DNA of 64,000 nt, taken from Pseudomonas putida. GTDB lineage: Bacteria; Pseudomonadota; Gammaproteobacteria; Pseudomonadales; Pseudomonadaceae. How positions within the stretch are numbered: the stretch's first letter is position 1; the number at the start of each line of letters is the position of its first letter. Positions 1-8,988 of this stretch are shown one piece after another. Where the stretch lies: NCBI RefSeq assembly GCF_002906855.1, contig NZ_MINI01000028.1, positions 2,170,001-2,234,000 of the forward strand, read 5' to 3'. Under the pieces are notes generated by a model. That model saw nothing but the letters and a program-made list of their open reading frames with translations. It had not been told where the DNA came from and made no database searches. Both the position numbers and the translations under genes were made by a program.

Positions 1-198
1 CAGCTGGTTCAGCACCGGGTCGTCGAACTGCTTCCACCAGACGCTTTCGAAGCGACTGCGGTCGAAGGCCTTGGCCTGCACATCAGCGCTGTCGAATTGT
101 GCGGGCTCTGTGTCCGGGGTCTTGTAGTCCGGGCCGACCGCGCAGGCCGCCAGGGCCAGAGCCAGCAGGCTCGGGGTCAATGGTTTGAGCAGGTTCAT
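1..198 (-). CDS. oprN: RND efflux outer-membrane lipoprotein, OprN-like (partial)
   Basis: This is the first 66 codons of an outer-membrane channel protein of the NodT/OprM family; the rest lies beyond the left window edge. The N-terminus shows a signal peptide ending in a lipobox (ALAACAVGPDY), with the Cys as the acylated residue, then the usual family pattern of a VGPDYKTP start and a WWKQFDDPVL segment. Its ATG overlaps the mexF stop codon as ATGA, so it is translationally coupled as the third gene of the efflux operon. The name rests on the position after mexF and on the N-terminal pattern only. Confidence 0.85.
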   Translation of the reverse strand, partial: MNLLKPLTPSLLALALAACAVGPDYKTPDTEPAQFDSADVQAKAFDRSRFESVWWKQFDDPVLNQL

Positions 199-3100
199 GC
201 GTGGTTCTCCAGCACGGCTGCGTGCTCGGCCTTGCGGGCCTGGCGACGCTCGACGAAGCGGCGGATCAGGAAGAAGAACACCGGGGTCAGGAACAGGCCG
301 AACACGGTCACGCCGATCATCCCCGAGAACACCGCCACACCCATGGCATGGCGCATTTCCGAGCCGGCACCGGAGCTGAACACCAGCGGCACCACGCCCA
401 TGATGAAGGCGATCGAGGTCATCAGGATCGGCCGCAGACGCAGGCGGCAGGCTTCCAGTACCGCCGCCAGCGGGTCGAGGCCCTTGGCTTGTTCATCCTT
501 GGCGAACTCGACGATCAGGATCGCGTTCTTGCACGCCAGGCCTACCAATACGATCAGGCCGATCTGGGTGAAGATGTTGTTGTCACCACCCGACACGATT
601 ACCCCGGTGATGGCCGACAGCAGGGTCATCGGCACGATCAGGATCACCGCCAGCGGCAGGCTCCAGCTCTCGTACTGGGCGGCCAGCACCAGGAAGGCCA
701 GCAGCACGCACAGCGGGAACACGAACAGCGCGGTGTTGCCTGAGAGGATCTGCTGGTAGGTCAGGTCGGTCCACTCGAAGGTCATGCCGTTGGGCAGCTC
801 TTGCTTGAGCAGCTTCTCGATCGCCGCCTCGGCCTGGCCGGAGCTGTAGCCAGGGGCTGCAGCACCGTTGATCTCGGCGGTGATGAAGCCGTTGTAGTGC
901 ATCACCCGGTCAGGCCCAGAGGTGTCGCTGACCTTGAGGAAGGTCGCCAGCGGGATCATCTCGCCGAGGTTGTTGCGCACCTTCAGCTGGCCGATCTGCT
1001 CGGCATCGAGGCGGAACTGCTGCTCAGCTTGGACGTTGACTTGATAAGTGCGGCCAAAGCGGTTGAAATCGTTGGTGTACAGCGAGCCCAGGTAGACTTG
1101 CAGGGTGTCGAAGATGTCGGTGATCGCCACGCCGTGGGTCTTGGCCTTTTCCCGGTCGATGGCGGCATCGACCTGCGGCACGTTGACCTGGTAGCTGGTG
1201 AACAGGCCCGCCAGTTCCGGTACGTTGTGGCTTTTGGCGATGATGTTCTGGGTTTCCTTGTACAGCGCTTCGTAGCCCAGGTTGCCGCGGTCCTCGATTT
1301 GCAGGCGGAAGCCGCCGATGGTGCCCAGGCCTTGCACCGGTGGAGGCGGGAAGATCGCGATGTAGGCGTCCTGGATGTCAGCGAACTTGGCGTTCAGCGC
1401 GGCGGCGATGGCCGCTGCCGACTGGCTCGGGTCCTTGCGCTCGTCGAACGGCTTGAGCGGGGTGAACACGATGCCGCTGTTCGGGCTGTTGGTGAAGCCG
1501 TTGATCGACAGGCCCGGGAAGGCCACCGAATCGGCCACGCCCGGCTGCTCCAGGGCGATTTCGCTCATGCGCTTGATCACCGCCTCGGTGCGGTCGAGGC
1601 TGGCGGCGTCAGGCAACTGGGCGAAGGCCACCAGGTACTGCTTGTCCTGGGCCGGCACGAAACCGGTCGGCGTGGACGAGAAGCCCAGGTAAGTCAGGCC
1701 CATCAGCCCGGCATAGAGGAACAGGGCAATTCCGCTGGAGCGGATGACCCGCCGTACGCCGCCAACGTAGCTGTGGCTGGCACGGTCGAAGAAGCGGTTG
1801 AACGGGGCGAACAGCCAGCTGCCCAGCAGGCGCTCGAGGAACCGCGAGAAGCGGTCTTTCGGCGCGTGGTGGTCTTTCAGCAGCACGGCAGCCAGTGCCG
1901 GCGACAGGGTCAGCGAGTTGAATGCCGAGATCACCGTGGAAATGGCGATGGTCAGCGCGAACTGCTTGTAGAACTGCCCGGTAAGGCCGGAAATGAACGC
2001 GGCCGGTACGAACACCGCGCACAGCACCAGTGCCGTGGCAATGATCGGCCCGGTCACTTCACTCATGGCTTTTTGGGTGGCTTCCAGCGGTTTCAGGCCC
2101 AGCCCGATGTTGCGCTCGACGTTCTCCACCACAACGATGGCGTCGTCCACCACGATACCGATGGCCAACACCAGGCCGAACAACGACAAGGCGTTGAGCG
2201 AGAAGCCGAACAGGTGCATCACCGCGAAGGTACCGATCAGCGAGACCGGTACGGCCATCAATGGGATGATCGAGGCGCGCCAGGTCTGCAGGAACAGGAT
2301 CACCACCAGCACGACCAGGATCAGCGCTTCGAACAGGGTGTGTACCACCGCTTCGATGGAGCCGCGGACGAACACGGTCGGGTCATAGACGATGCTGTAG
2401 TCCATGCCTTCCGGGAAGTCTTTCTTCAGCTCGGCCATCTTCGCCCGCACTTCGTCGGAGATCTCGATGGCGTTGGAGCCTGGGCGCTGGAAGATCGGAA
2501 TGGCGACCGCCGGCTGGTTGTTCAGCAGCGAACGCAGGGCGTACTGGCTGGAACCCAGCTCGACCCGGGCGATGTCCTTCAGGCGCGTGATTTCGCCATC
2601 GGCACCTGCGCGGATGATGATGTTCTCGAACTCTTCCTCGTTGACCAAGCGGCCCTGGGTGTTGATCGACAGCTGGAAACTGGTCGAGCCGGGGGCGGGC
2701 GGGGCGCCCAGCTGGCCGGCGGCAACCTGGCGGTTCTGTTCGCGGATGGCCGCCACCACGTCGCTGGCGGTCAGGTTGCGCGACGCGGTCTTGTTCGGGT
2801 CGAGCCACACGCGCAGCGAGTAGTCGCCCATGCCGAACAGCTGCACGTCACCGACGCCGCCCAGGCGCGCCAGCTCATCCTTGATGTTGAGAATGGCGTA
2901 GTTGGACAGGTAGAGCATGTCGTAGCGGTTGTCCGGCGAGGTCAGGTGCACGACCATGGTCAGGTCGGGCGAAGCCTTGTCGACGGTGATACCGATCCGG
3001 GTCACTTCCTCCGGCAGCTTGGGCTGGGTGCGGGTGACGCGGTTCTGTACCTGCACCTGGGCGTTGTCCAGGTCGGTGCCCAGGGCGAAGGTGATGGTCA

Positions 3101-3374
3101 GGGTCAACTTGCCGTCAGCGGTGGACTGCGAGGACATGTACAGCATGTTCTCGACACCGGTGATGGCCTGCTCCAGCGGCGCGGCGACGGTTTCACCGAT
3201 CACCTTGGGGTTGGCACCGGGGAAGTTGGCGCGCACCACCACGGTCGGCGGTACCACTTCGGGGTATTCGCTGATCGGCAGCTGGAACAGCGAGATCGAG
3301 CCCGCGATCAGCAGCACCAGCGACAGCACCGCAGCGAAGATCGGCCGGGTAATGAAGAATTTCGAAAAGTTCAT
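195..3374 (-). CDS. mexF: RND multidrug efflux transporter MexF
   Basis: This 1059-residue inner-membrane proton/drug antiporter is the pump of a tripartite efflux system. The length and sequence fit MexF closely: the N-terminus MNFSKFFITRPIFA, the ISEYPEVVPPTVVVRA segment of the porter domain, and the proton-relay acidic pair in GIVVDDAIVVVE around residues 408-409, with the partner Lys in GLACKNAIL around residue 949. Two sets of transmembrane helices flank two large periplasmic loops, as in all HAE1-type RND pumps. It starts 12 bases after mexE and its stop overlaps the oprN start. In Pseudomonas this system exports chloramphenicol, fluoroquinolones and quinolone-signal precursors; those substrates are inferred from homology. 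Confidence 0.95.
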   Translation of the reverse strand: MNFSKFFITRPIFAAVLSLVLLIAGSISLFQLPISEYPEVVPPTVVVRANFPGANPKVIGETVAAPLEQAITGVENMLYMSSQSTADGKLTLTITFALGTDLDNAQVQVQNRVTRTQPKLPEEVTRIGITVDKASPDLTMVVHLTSPDNRYDMLYLSNYAILNIKDELARLGGVGDVQLFGMGDYSLRVWLDPNKTASRNLTASDVVAAIREQNRQVAAGQLGAPPAPGSTSFQLSINTQGRLVNEEEFENIIIRAGADGEITRLKDIARVELGSSQYALRSLLNNQPAVAIPIFQRPGSNAIEISDEVRAKMAELKKDFPEGMDYSIVYDPTVFVRGSIEAVVHTLFEALILVVLVVILFLQTWRASIIPLMAVPVSLIGTFAVMHLFGFSLNALSLFGLVLAIGIVVDDAIVVVENVERNIGLGLKPLEATQKAMSEVTGPIIATALVLCAVFVPAAFISGLTGQFYKQFALTIAISTVISAFNSLTLSPALAAVLLKDHHAPKDRFSRFLERLLGSWLFAPFNRFFDRASHSYVGGVRRVIRSSGIALFLYAGLMGLTYLGFSSTPTGFVPAQDKQYLVAFAQLPDAASLDRTEAVIKRMSEIALEQPGVADSVAFPGLSINGFTNSPNSGIVFTPLKPFDERKDPSQSAAAIAAALNAKFADIQDAYIAIFPPPPVQGLGTIGGFRLQIEDRGNLGYEALYKETQNIIAKSHNVPELAGLFTSYQVNVPQVDAAIDREKAKTHGVAITDIFDTLQVYLGSLYTNDFNRFGRTYQVNVQAEQQFRLDAEQIGQLKVRNNLGEMIPLATFLKVSDTSGPDRVMHYNGFITAEINGAAAPGYSSGQAEAAIEKLLKQELPNGMTFEWTDLTYQQILSGNTALFVFPLCVLLAFLVLAAQYESWSLPLAVILIVPMTLLSAITGVIVSGGDNNIFTQIGLIVLVGLACKNAILIVEFAKDEQAKGLDPLAAVLEACRLRLRPILMTSIAFIMGVVPLVFSSGAGSEMRHAMGVAVFSGMIGVTVFGLFLTPVFFFLIRRFVERRQARKAEHAAVLENHA

Positions 3375-3386
3375 CGGTGTGGTCCC

Positions 3387-4628
3387 TTAACCGCGTGGCG
3401 CCTGGGCGCTGGCGACTTTTTCGGTGGAGCCCGCTACTTTCTGCGCCGGGTTGCTGGCTTCGAGTGCCTGGCGCTGTTGGGCGAGGGCGGTGAGGGTCTG
3501 TTCACTGGCCATCGGCGTTTCTTCCGGGGTTACCGGCGAGCCAGGGCGCACCCGCTGCAGGCCCTTGACCACGATGCGGTCGTCCTTGGCCAGGCCGCTG
3601 CGCACGATGCGCAGGCCTTCAAGCTTCGGCCCCAGTTCCACGGCGCGGTAGGCGGCCTTGTTGTCCTTGTCCATGACCAGCACGAACTTCTTGCCAAGGT
3701 CAGTGCCGACCGCTTCGTCGTTGATCAGCACAGCGTCGTACTGGGCGCTGCCGACCAGCTTCAGCCGTGCATACAGGCCTGGGGTGAACTGGCCGTCGCG
3801 GTTGTCGAACACGGCGCGACCACGGATGGTGCCGGTGCGCGGGTTGACCTGGTTGTCGACGAAGTTCATCTGGCCCAGGTGCGGGTTGCCGGTTTCGTTG
3901 GTCAGGCCCAGGTACACCGGGGTGCTCTGGCCGCGCTGACCTTCACGCGCCAGCTGGGTGTACTTGAGGTACACGCGCTCGTCGGCGTCGAAATAGGCGT
4001 ACACCTTGTCGGTGGACACCACGCTGGTCAGCGGCGTGACATCGGCGGTGACGATGTTGCCGGCGGTGAATTCGGCGCGGCTGACGCGGCCGCTGATCGG
4101 CGCGGTGACGCGGGTGAAGCTGAGGTTCAGGCGGGCCAGGTCGAGCTGGGCCTGGATCGCATCGACCCCGGCGCGGGCTTCGGCGGCGGCGCTGCTGCGC
4201 GACTCGGCAAGCTCGGCGGAAATGGCATTGCTGTCTCGCAGGCGCTCGCCACGGCGGGCTTCGTTGGCACTGCGGATAGCGGTGGCCTTGGCCTGTTGCA
4301 GCTGGGCTTCAAGGCGGCGGACCTCTGCCTGGAACGGGCGTGGGTCGATCTGGAACAGCAGGTCGCCTTTCTTCACCTGGGCGCCTTCGGTGAATGCCAC
4401 CAGGTCGATCTGGCCGGAGACCCGTGGGCGCACCTCAACGGTTTCCGGCGCTTCCAGGCGGCCGGTGAACTCGTCCCATTCGTTGATCGGCTGCTCGATG
4501 ACCTTGGCGACGCTGACCTTGGGCGCGGCGGGAGCCTGCACGGCGTCGGGGGTGCGGCCACAAGCGCTGAGCACCACCACTGCCAGGGCAGCGAGGGGGA
4601 AGCGCAAGGGTTTGAGTGAGTGATCCAT
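3387..4628 (-). CDS. mexE: RND efflux periplasmic adaptor MexE
   Basis: This membrane-fusion protein of 413 residues links MexF to the outer-membrane channel. The start chosen is the ATG at 4628, preceded by GGAG eight bases upstream. A longer reading frame adds 20 unlikely residues. The N-terminus is a lipoprotein signal (VVVLSACGR), so the mature protein is anchored to the inner membrane. The lipoyl/barrel-sandwich halves flank an alpha-hairpin rich in Ala, Arg and Glu (residues about 90-170), followed by the beta-barrel domain. It is the first gene of mexE-mexF-oprN. In relatives the operon is activated by the LysR protein MexT; no mexT-like gene is in this window. Confidence 0.93.
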   Translation of the reverse strand: MDHSLKPLRFPLAALAVVVLSACGRTPDAVQAPAAPKVSVAKVIEQPINEWDEFTGRLEAPETVEVRPRVSGQIDLVAFTEGAQVKKGDLLFQIDPRPFQAEVRRLEAQLQQAKATAIRSANEARRGERLRDSNAISAELAESRSSAAAEARAGVDAIQAQLDLARLNLSFTRVTAPISGRVSRAEFTAGNIVTADVTPLTSVVSTDKVYAYFDADERVYLKYTQLAREGQRGQSTPVYLGLTNETGNPHLGQMNFVDNQVNPRTGTIRGRAVFDNRDGQFTPGLYARLKLVGSAQYDAVLINDEAVGTDLGKKFVLVMDKDNKAAYRAVELGPKLEGLRIVRSGLAKDDRIVVKGLQRVRPGSPVTPEETPMASEQTLTALAQQRQALEASNPAQKVAGSTEKVASAQAPRG

Positions 4629-4934
4629 GGAGAACTCCGCCAATGTATTAGTAGTGGGCGGAGTGTGAGTGTCTTGCGCGTGGCGCACGAATCGAACGCA
4701 GCGAAGGTTATTATCACGCGCAATGATATGTCTGGATCAATCATCGATGGCGGGCATGTGACGGCGCTTGGGCTTAAGCTCTCTAACAGCAGTACCGGCC
4801 TCTTCGCGGGGCAAGCCCGCTCCTACAGGGATTGCGCGACATTCAAGGTTGGCGTTGTACCTGCAGGAGCGGGCTTGTCCCGCGAAGAGGCCGGCACAGC
4901 CACCCCCGGCATAGCGACTGAAATAGGCCCCACC
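4629..4934. promoter_or_regulatory. Divergent intergenic region between mexE and an MFS gene
   Basis: These 306 bases separate two divergently transcribed genes. The part nearest mexE (about 4629-4790) is relatively AT-rich around 4700-4750 and must hold the mexE promoter, but I cannot fix -35/-10 boxes with confidence. The part nearest the MFS gene is taken up by a REP pair, annotated separately. Confidence 0.4.
4795..4894. repeat. Inverted pair of REP elements (BIME-like)
   Basis: Two arms of 35 bases (4795-4829 and 4860-4894) are inverted copies of each other with 33 of 35 positions matching, separated by 30 bases. The core AGCGGGCTTGTCCCGCGAAG is the standard P. putida REP. Such pairs form large hairpins and mark the species group. 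Here the pair sits just 40 bases before the start of the MFS gene. Confidence 0.9.
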
Positions 4935-6107
4935 GTGCACACTTACCACCGCCTGCCCGGCCCCCTCGGCATCGTCCTCCTCGGCGTGCTGCAAATTCTG
5001 GTCTGGGGCGGCTCGTTCTTCCTCATGGCGGTGATGGCCGACCCGATCAGCCGCGACACCGGCTGGCCTAGCCAATGGGTCTACGGTGCGCTGTCCCTGA
5101 GCCTGATGGTCTCGGCGCTGCTGGCCCCGTTGTCCAGCCGGCTGGTCGCCCGCTACGGCGGCCGCCCGCAAATGGCCGCCAGCGGCGGGGTGGTGGCGGT
5201 GGGGTTGCTGATCATGGCTGCCAGCCACAACCTCGGCCTGTTCCTGCTGGCCTGGGCGGTGATCGGCATCGGCATGGCAATGGGTTTGTATGAAACGTTG
5301 TTCGCCACCCTCGGCGGGTTGTATGGCGAAGGCGCGGGCAAGGCGATTACCGGCATCACCCTGATTGCCGGCTTCGCCTCGACCCTTTCATGGCCGACCG
5401 TGGCCCTGGCCATCGAACACTTCGGCTGGCGAGCGACCTGCGTGTGCTATGCGCTGGTGTTGATCGTGGTGGTGGCACCGTTGTACTGGCGGGTGCTGCC
5501 AGCGGGCGGGCGGGTCGAGGTGCCGGCCAGGGCGCAGGCACAAGGCGAAGCGCTTGGCGTGGACCGCCCGCTGTACCTGCTGTTGACCAGCATGTTCGCC
5601 ATCGGCGCGATCATCATGACCGCCATCGCCGTACAGCTGGTGGCCGTGCTGCAGGGGCTGGGGCATTCGCTGCCGGTGGCCATCGGCCTGGCGGCGATGC
5701 TCGGGCCCAGCCAGGTGGCGTCGCGGGTGCTGCAGATCCTGGCGGGCAAGCGCCACCCGATCTGGACCGCGCTCGCCTGGGTTAGCCTGGTGCTGATCGG
5801 GTTGCTGATGGTGACCTTTGTCCCGGCTGCTACGGCGGTGGGCTTGCTGGTGTTCGGCTGCGGCAACGGCCTGCGAGCGATCGTGCGTGGGCTGCTGCCG
5901 CTGGCGATGATGCCACCGGCGCAATATGTGCTGCTGATGGGGCGCATGTCGCGGCCTTCGCTGATCGGGCAGGCACTCACGCCTGTGGTAGGTGGCTTTC
6001 TGTTCGAGCACTTTGGCTCGATGGGGGTGTTGGTGGCGCTGTGTCTGCTGGCGTTGGTCAATTTGGGGTTGGTGGGGATGGTGATGCGTAAGGTTCGTAT
6101 TGGCTAG
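4935..6107 (+). CDS. MFS transporter, substrate unknown
   Basis: This major-facilitator permease has 390 residues when started at GTG 4935. Upstream in-frame codons run through the REP pair and are unlikely to be translated. It has about 12 hydrophobic helices, with a short linker rich in Ala, Gln and Arg near residue 200 between the two halves. The loop SRLVARYGGRPQMA after helix 2 matches the MFS motif A region (G-x-x-x-D/G-R-x-G-R). No strong Shine-Dalgarno sequence is visible before the GTG. It is divergent from mexE, and nothing in the neighbourhood identifies the substrate. Confidence 0.8.
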   Translation: MHTYHRLPGPLGIVLLGVLQILVWGGSFFLMAVMADPISRDTGWPSQWVYGALSLSLMVSALLAPLSSRLVARYGGRPQMAASGGVVAVGLLIMAASHNLGLFLLAWAVIGIGMAMGLYETLFATLGGLYGEGAGKAITGITLIAGFASTLSWPTVALAIEHFGWRATCVCYALVLIVVVAPLYWRVLPAGGRVEVPARAQAQGEALGVDRPLYLLLTSMFAIGAIIMTAIAVQLVAVLQGLGHSLPVAIGLAAMLGPSQVASRVLQILAGKRHPIWTALAWVSLVLIGLLMVTFVPAATAVGLLVFGCGNGLRAIVRGLLPLAMMPPAQYVLLMGRMSRPSLIGQALTPVVGGFLFEHFGSMGVLVALCLLALVNLGLVGMVMRKVRIG

Positions 6108-6173
6108 TAAGTAAGACTGTAGTTTTCGGTGTCATATCAGCTACGAAATAAGGGTGAATGGATTGAGTCACAT

Positions 6174-8669
6174 TCATAACCTTGCAGCCATTTTCATTGC
6201 TGAGTAGGAGAGGCTGTCAGAATTTTTGCTGGTGACTCGTGCGCGCAGAGAACTGCTTGCATTGAATCTCGATACTGCATCGCTCAGTGGCAAGTAACCC
6301 AGACGTTGTTGATCGGTATAGTGCATGGATTGGTCGTCAACTCGGATGATTTTGTAATTATTTTCAGTGGCGATTTCATTGAATAAACCAATTCGGTCTT
6401 CGACTTGGTTTTCCAAGAGTCTTCCTTCGTAAGCAATTTTGTAAGAGTCTGCTGACGCGTTGCTATCCAGAAGGTAAAAGAAGTCCTGTGCGCTTACGCT
6501 GACTGACTGTATTCCTGACACCCTTCGAAGGTGGCTAATTTCATGGATGATTGTTGCTGCGCGTGTTTCATTTGTAAGGGAGGTTGAGAAAAATTCGTCC
6601 AGGATGAGAATGCTGCCTTGGAAATCACTTTTGGCTACTTGCGCATACGTGTTGCTGGCGCCTTCTGTTGCTCGGTTTATCTTCTTGTGCCCTATTTCGG
6701 GTGTTGCATATTCTGTTAGCATGCCCGCTATTTTTTTCCAGTTGTTTACTATGTTCGGCAATACATCCGCATATCGCGGTCCAAAGAATGTTTTCATTTC
6801 GTTTGCGTATAGAGACTGGCCTGGTTTCACGACTTTTCTGAGCGCGAGGAGTGCTGCATCTAATGCTTGTTTTACTGTTTCTGCTTCGTCTGCGGGGAAC
6901 TGTGATAAGCCATATGCTGTAATAGTCAGCGTGAGGCCATTTGAGTCTGCATAGGTGCCAGGGTTGTTTTGGACCATGCAGTAAAGGTTCAAACCATCCA
7001 CTGTCTCAGCCGGGTCCGCACTCAACCAGCGCCCTGCCCAAGACAGGTAATACCGGTAGCCGTAGTAATACAAATCGGTCGCATCGCGCTCCTTGCCCGA
7101 AAAACGCACGGTCTTGTAGTCAGCCTCAATCGCACTGCGCGCTGCCCATACCGACGTCTCCCCGTACGGGTAATATTCCTCCCGGCTGATCAGGCTGCCG
7201 CTACCATCGAGCTCCAGGCCATGGCTGCCGATAAGGTCGCCATACTGGTAACGCAACTGGTCATCGGCAATCTCAGCCGGCTTGCCAGCCACCCAGTGCA
7301 AAACGCGCACTTGCGCATGACCGGTTTGACCCACGCACAAAACCTGAAGGCTTTCTTTCCCCGTCGTTCGCAGTTCCAGATTGGCCAGGTAGATGACCTG
7401 CTGGCTGTTCAGCTGTTGCGTGCTGCTCTTCAGTACGCGCTGGCAGCGGGCATCGTAGCGGTAGAGTTCGTGATCGCCCGGGGCGCCGTCGCGCACCACG
7501 GGGGTGACTTTCTGCAGTTCTCCCCGGGGTGCCCGCCCGTTGGCACTGACCAGTTGGTACAGGCTGTCGTAGCCGTAGAGGCTTTCTGGTCCCACCCGTT
7601 GGTTGCGCCAAATGCGCGTCTGCTGAGACTCGTCTCTGGCATTGAGCACATTGCCTACCGGGTCGTATTGGTAACGCAGGTCCTGCAGCAAGCCGGTTTG
7701 ACGTTTTACTCGAATGATTGCCAGTCGCTGCGTTCGCGGCTCGTATTGGTAGGTGCAGGTCACGCCGTTGCCGTGTGTCTCGTTCAGCTTTCGCCCCTCG
7801 GCCGAGTGGGTCAGCGCCGTCACCACAGGTTGCTCTGCGCTGTTCTTCACGGTCAGCCAAGTGCGCGCCAGCTGCCCGTTCACGCCATACGCCACACGCT
7901 GCTGATGGTCAGCCGCATCCCGCGTGTTCAGCACATTGCCCGTGGCATCGGTGCAGGTGACGGTAGTGTACCTTTCTGGCCCAAGCAGTGCATTCCAGGC
8001 AGTCGGGTCCGCACCATGCCAATCGACTTGCAGGTCGGGGTCAGTCGCCGCTTGGGGCAAGCGGCGTGTCATCGACAGTGGCACGCCAGAGAGGGCCATG
8101 CATTCAGTGGCCATCAGCCCGGCCGTATCGTAGTGACTGATGCAATGCCCGGCGATGTTCCGGTCTTTGTCTGCAGCCGTGCTGGCCGCGTAAATGAAGC
8201 GCTGTGTTGTTCGTGGGCCTTCGCTGGCAACCTGCTCGGAAACGGCTAGCGGCCGACCAGGCAGGGTTGGCACCTCGTAATGCCAGGTGTGGCTGACGGC
8301 CTGGCTGTGGTCCTCCCTGCTGTCGCCGGTGCTGAGGATGCCGTTCACGATGAGCAGTGGCCGGCCGGCGGTGTCGCTCAGTTTGACGGAGGTACCCGCA
8401 TCCACGCTGCGGGTGTGCAAGGCATTGCCGCGCAGGTCGTAGTGATAGATGAAGTTGGCAATACCGGCGTTAGCCAAGCGTGGGTCTGCGCTCTGCTTCA
8501 GAAAGCCAGATGCAGTGAAGTGGTGGCGGGTGACGCGTGCCCGGGTTACATCCAGTGCGTCCGGATGGCGGTGATAAGTGATCTCGCGCACGCTTGAACC
8601 GCGGCCATCGCGGGCTATTGCCTTTGGGGTGTTTTGGTTGACTGCGATTGCCATGTTCCCTATGGACAT
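6174..8669 (-). CDS. TccC/RHS-type toxin with M35-like metallopeptidase tip (copy 1)
   Basis: This 831-residue protein resembles the C component (TccC) of insecticidal toxin complexes. The first ~570 residues are RHS/YD-repeat sequence (RYDARCQRVL, PYGETSVWAARSA) ending in the RHS core with RFSGKERDATDLYYYGYRYY and WLSADPA, where C proteins self-cleave. The C-terminal ~260 residues are the variable tip. They hold HEISH near residue 708, then QDFFYL 16 residues later and ADSYKIAY. This order (HExxH, D-x-x-Y, ADSY) matches aspzincin (M35, peptidyl-Lys) metallopeptidases. I chose ATG 8669 for its GCGAGG Shine-Dalgarno sequence. No A or B toxin-complex subunits are present in the window. The tip is more AT-rich than the core. 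Confidence 0.8.
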   Translation of the reverse strand: MSIGNMAIAVNQNTPKAIARDGRGSSVREITYHRHPDALDVTRARVTRHHFTASGFLKQSADPRLANAGIANFIYHYDLRGNALHTRSVDAGTSVKLSDTAGRPLLIVNGILSTGDSREDHSQAVSHTWHYEVPTLPGRPLAVSEQVASEGPRTTQRFIYAASTAADKDRNIAGHCISHYDTAGLMATECMALSGVPLSMTRRLPQAATDPDLQVDWHGADPTAWNALLGPERYTTVTCTDATGNVLNTRDAADHQQRVAYGVNGQLARTWLTVKNSAEQPVVTALTHSAEGRKLNETHGNGVTCTYQYEPRTQRLAIIRVKRQTGLLQDLRYQYDPVGNVLNARDESQQTRIWRNQRVGPESLYGYDSLYQLVSANGRAPRGELQKVTPVVRDGAPGDHELYRYDARCQRVLKSSTQQLNSQQVIYLANLELRTTGKESLQVLCVGQTGHAQVRVLHWVAGKPAEIADDQLRYQYGDLIGSHGLELDGSGSLISREEYYPYGETSVWAARSAIEADYKTVRFSGKERDATDLYYYGYRYYLSWAGRWLSADPAETVDGLNLYCMVQNNPGTYADSNGLTLTITAYGLSQFPADEAETVKQALDAALLALRKVVKPGQSLYANEMKTFFGPRYADVLPNIVNNWKKIAGMLTEYATPEIGHKKINRATEGASNTYAQVAKSDFQGSILILDEFFSTSLTNETRAATIIHEISHLRRVSGIQSVSVSAQDFFYLLDSNASADSYKIAYEGRLLENQVEDRIGLFNEIATENNYKIIRVDDQSMHYTDQQRLGYLPLSDAVSRFNASSSLRARVTSKNSDSLSYSAMKMAARL
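7000..8540 (-). repeat. Duplicated RHS core, copy 1
   Basis: This segment is nearly identical to 9857-11397 at a constant offset of 2857 bases, with scattered substitutions and no indel at the points I compared. It covers the conserved N-terminal RHS core of the first toxin gene. Similarity falls off sharply at the start of the tip-coding part. Confidence 0.85.
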
Positions 8670-8988
8670 ATTGCCTCGCTCCGGCTGAACGCACCTGCGT
8701 GAAGCAAGCATTCCTCATCAAGGATGAGTTGTAACCTGGCAATAATGCTGGGAACGTTTGCGGTATAACGGGCTCAGCTGATGGCTGTGCGACAGTGACT
8801 GGGATATTGAGCTTGCTGATGTGGCACTGGTGCTGCAGGTCGCGGCGGAGGGGTTGGTGGTCATGCGTAAAGTCAGAACCCTCGCAGCTGTGACGACAAG
8901 GTCCTGAGTCTCTGAAAACTTGGCAAGTTCCCGCGCAATTGTTGTAGAACTCAGCTTACTATCCGTAAATGGACAGAAGCGCTGTGGA
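8670..8988. other. Spacer between the two toxin genes, possible gene remnant
   Basis: These 319 bases separate the paired toxin genes. No convincing gene is present. On the plus strand about 8796-8909 can be read as a short open stretch ending in GLVVMRKVRT and a stop. That resembles the last residues of the MFS protein encoded at 4935-6107 (GLVGMVMRKVRIG). It may be a relic of a duplication that included the 3' end of a neighbouring gene, but the match is short. Confidence 0.3.

Noticed and set aside
801..4619. A 1272-codon plus-strand open frame opposite mexF and mexE
   Set aside because: It is the antisense shadow of two well-supported genes; the translation is rich in Gln, His and Arg with no domain, as expected from the GC-rich third positions of the real genes.
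4729..4750. A MexT nod-box upstream of mexE
   Set aside because: ATCA and ATCGAT occur close together but the spacing does not match the known MexT consensus as I recall it, so it is not annotated.
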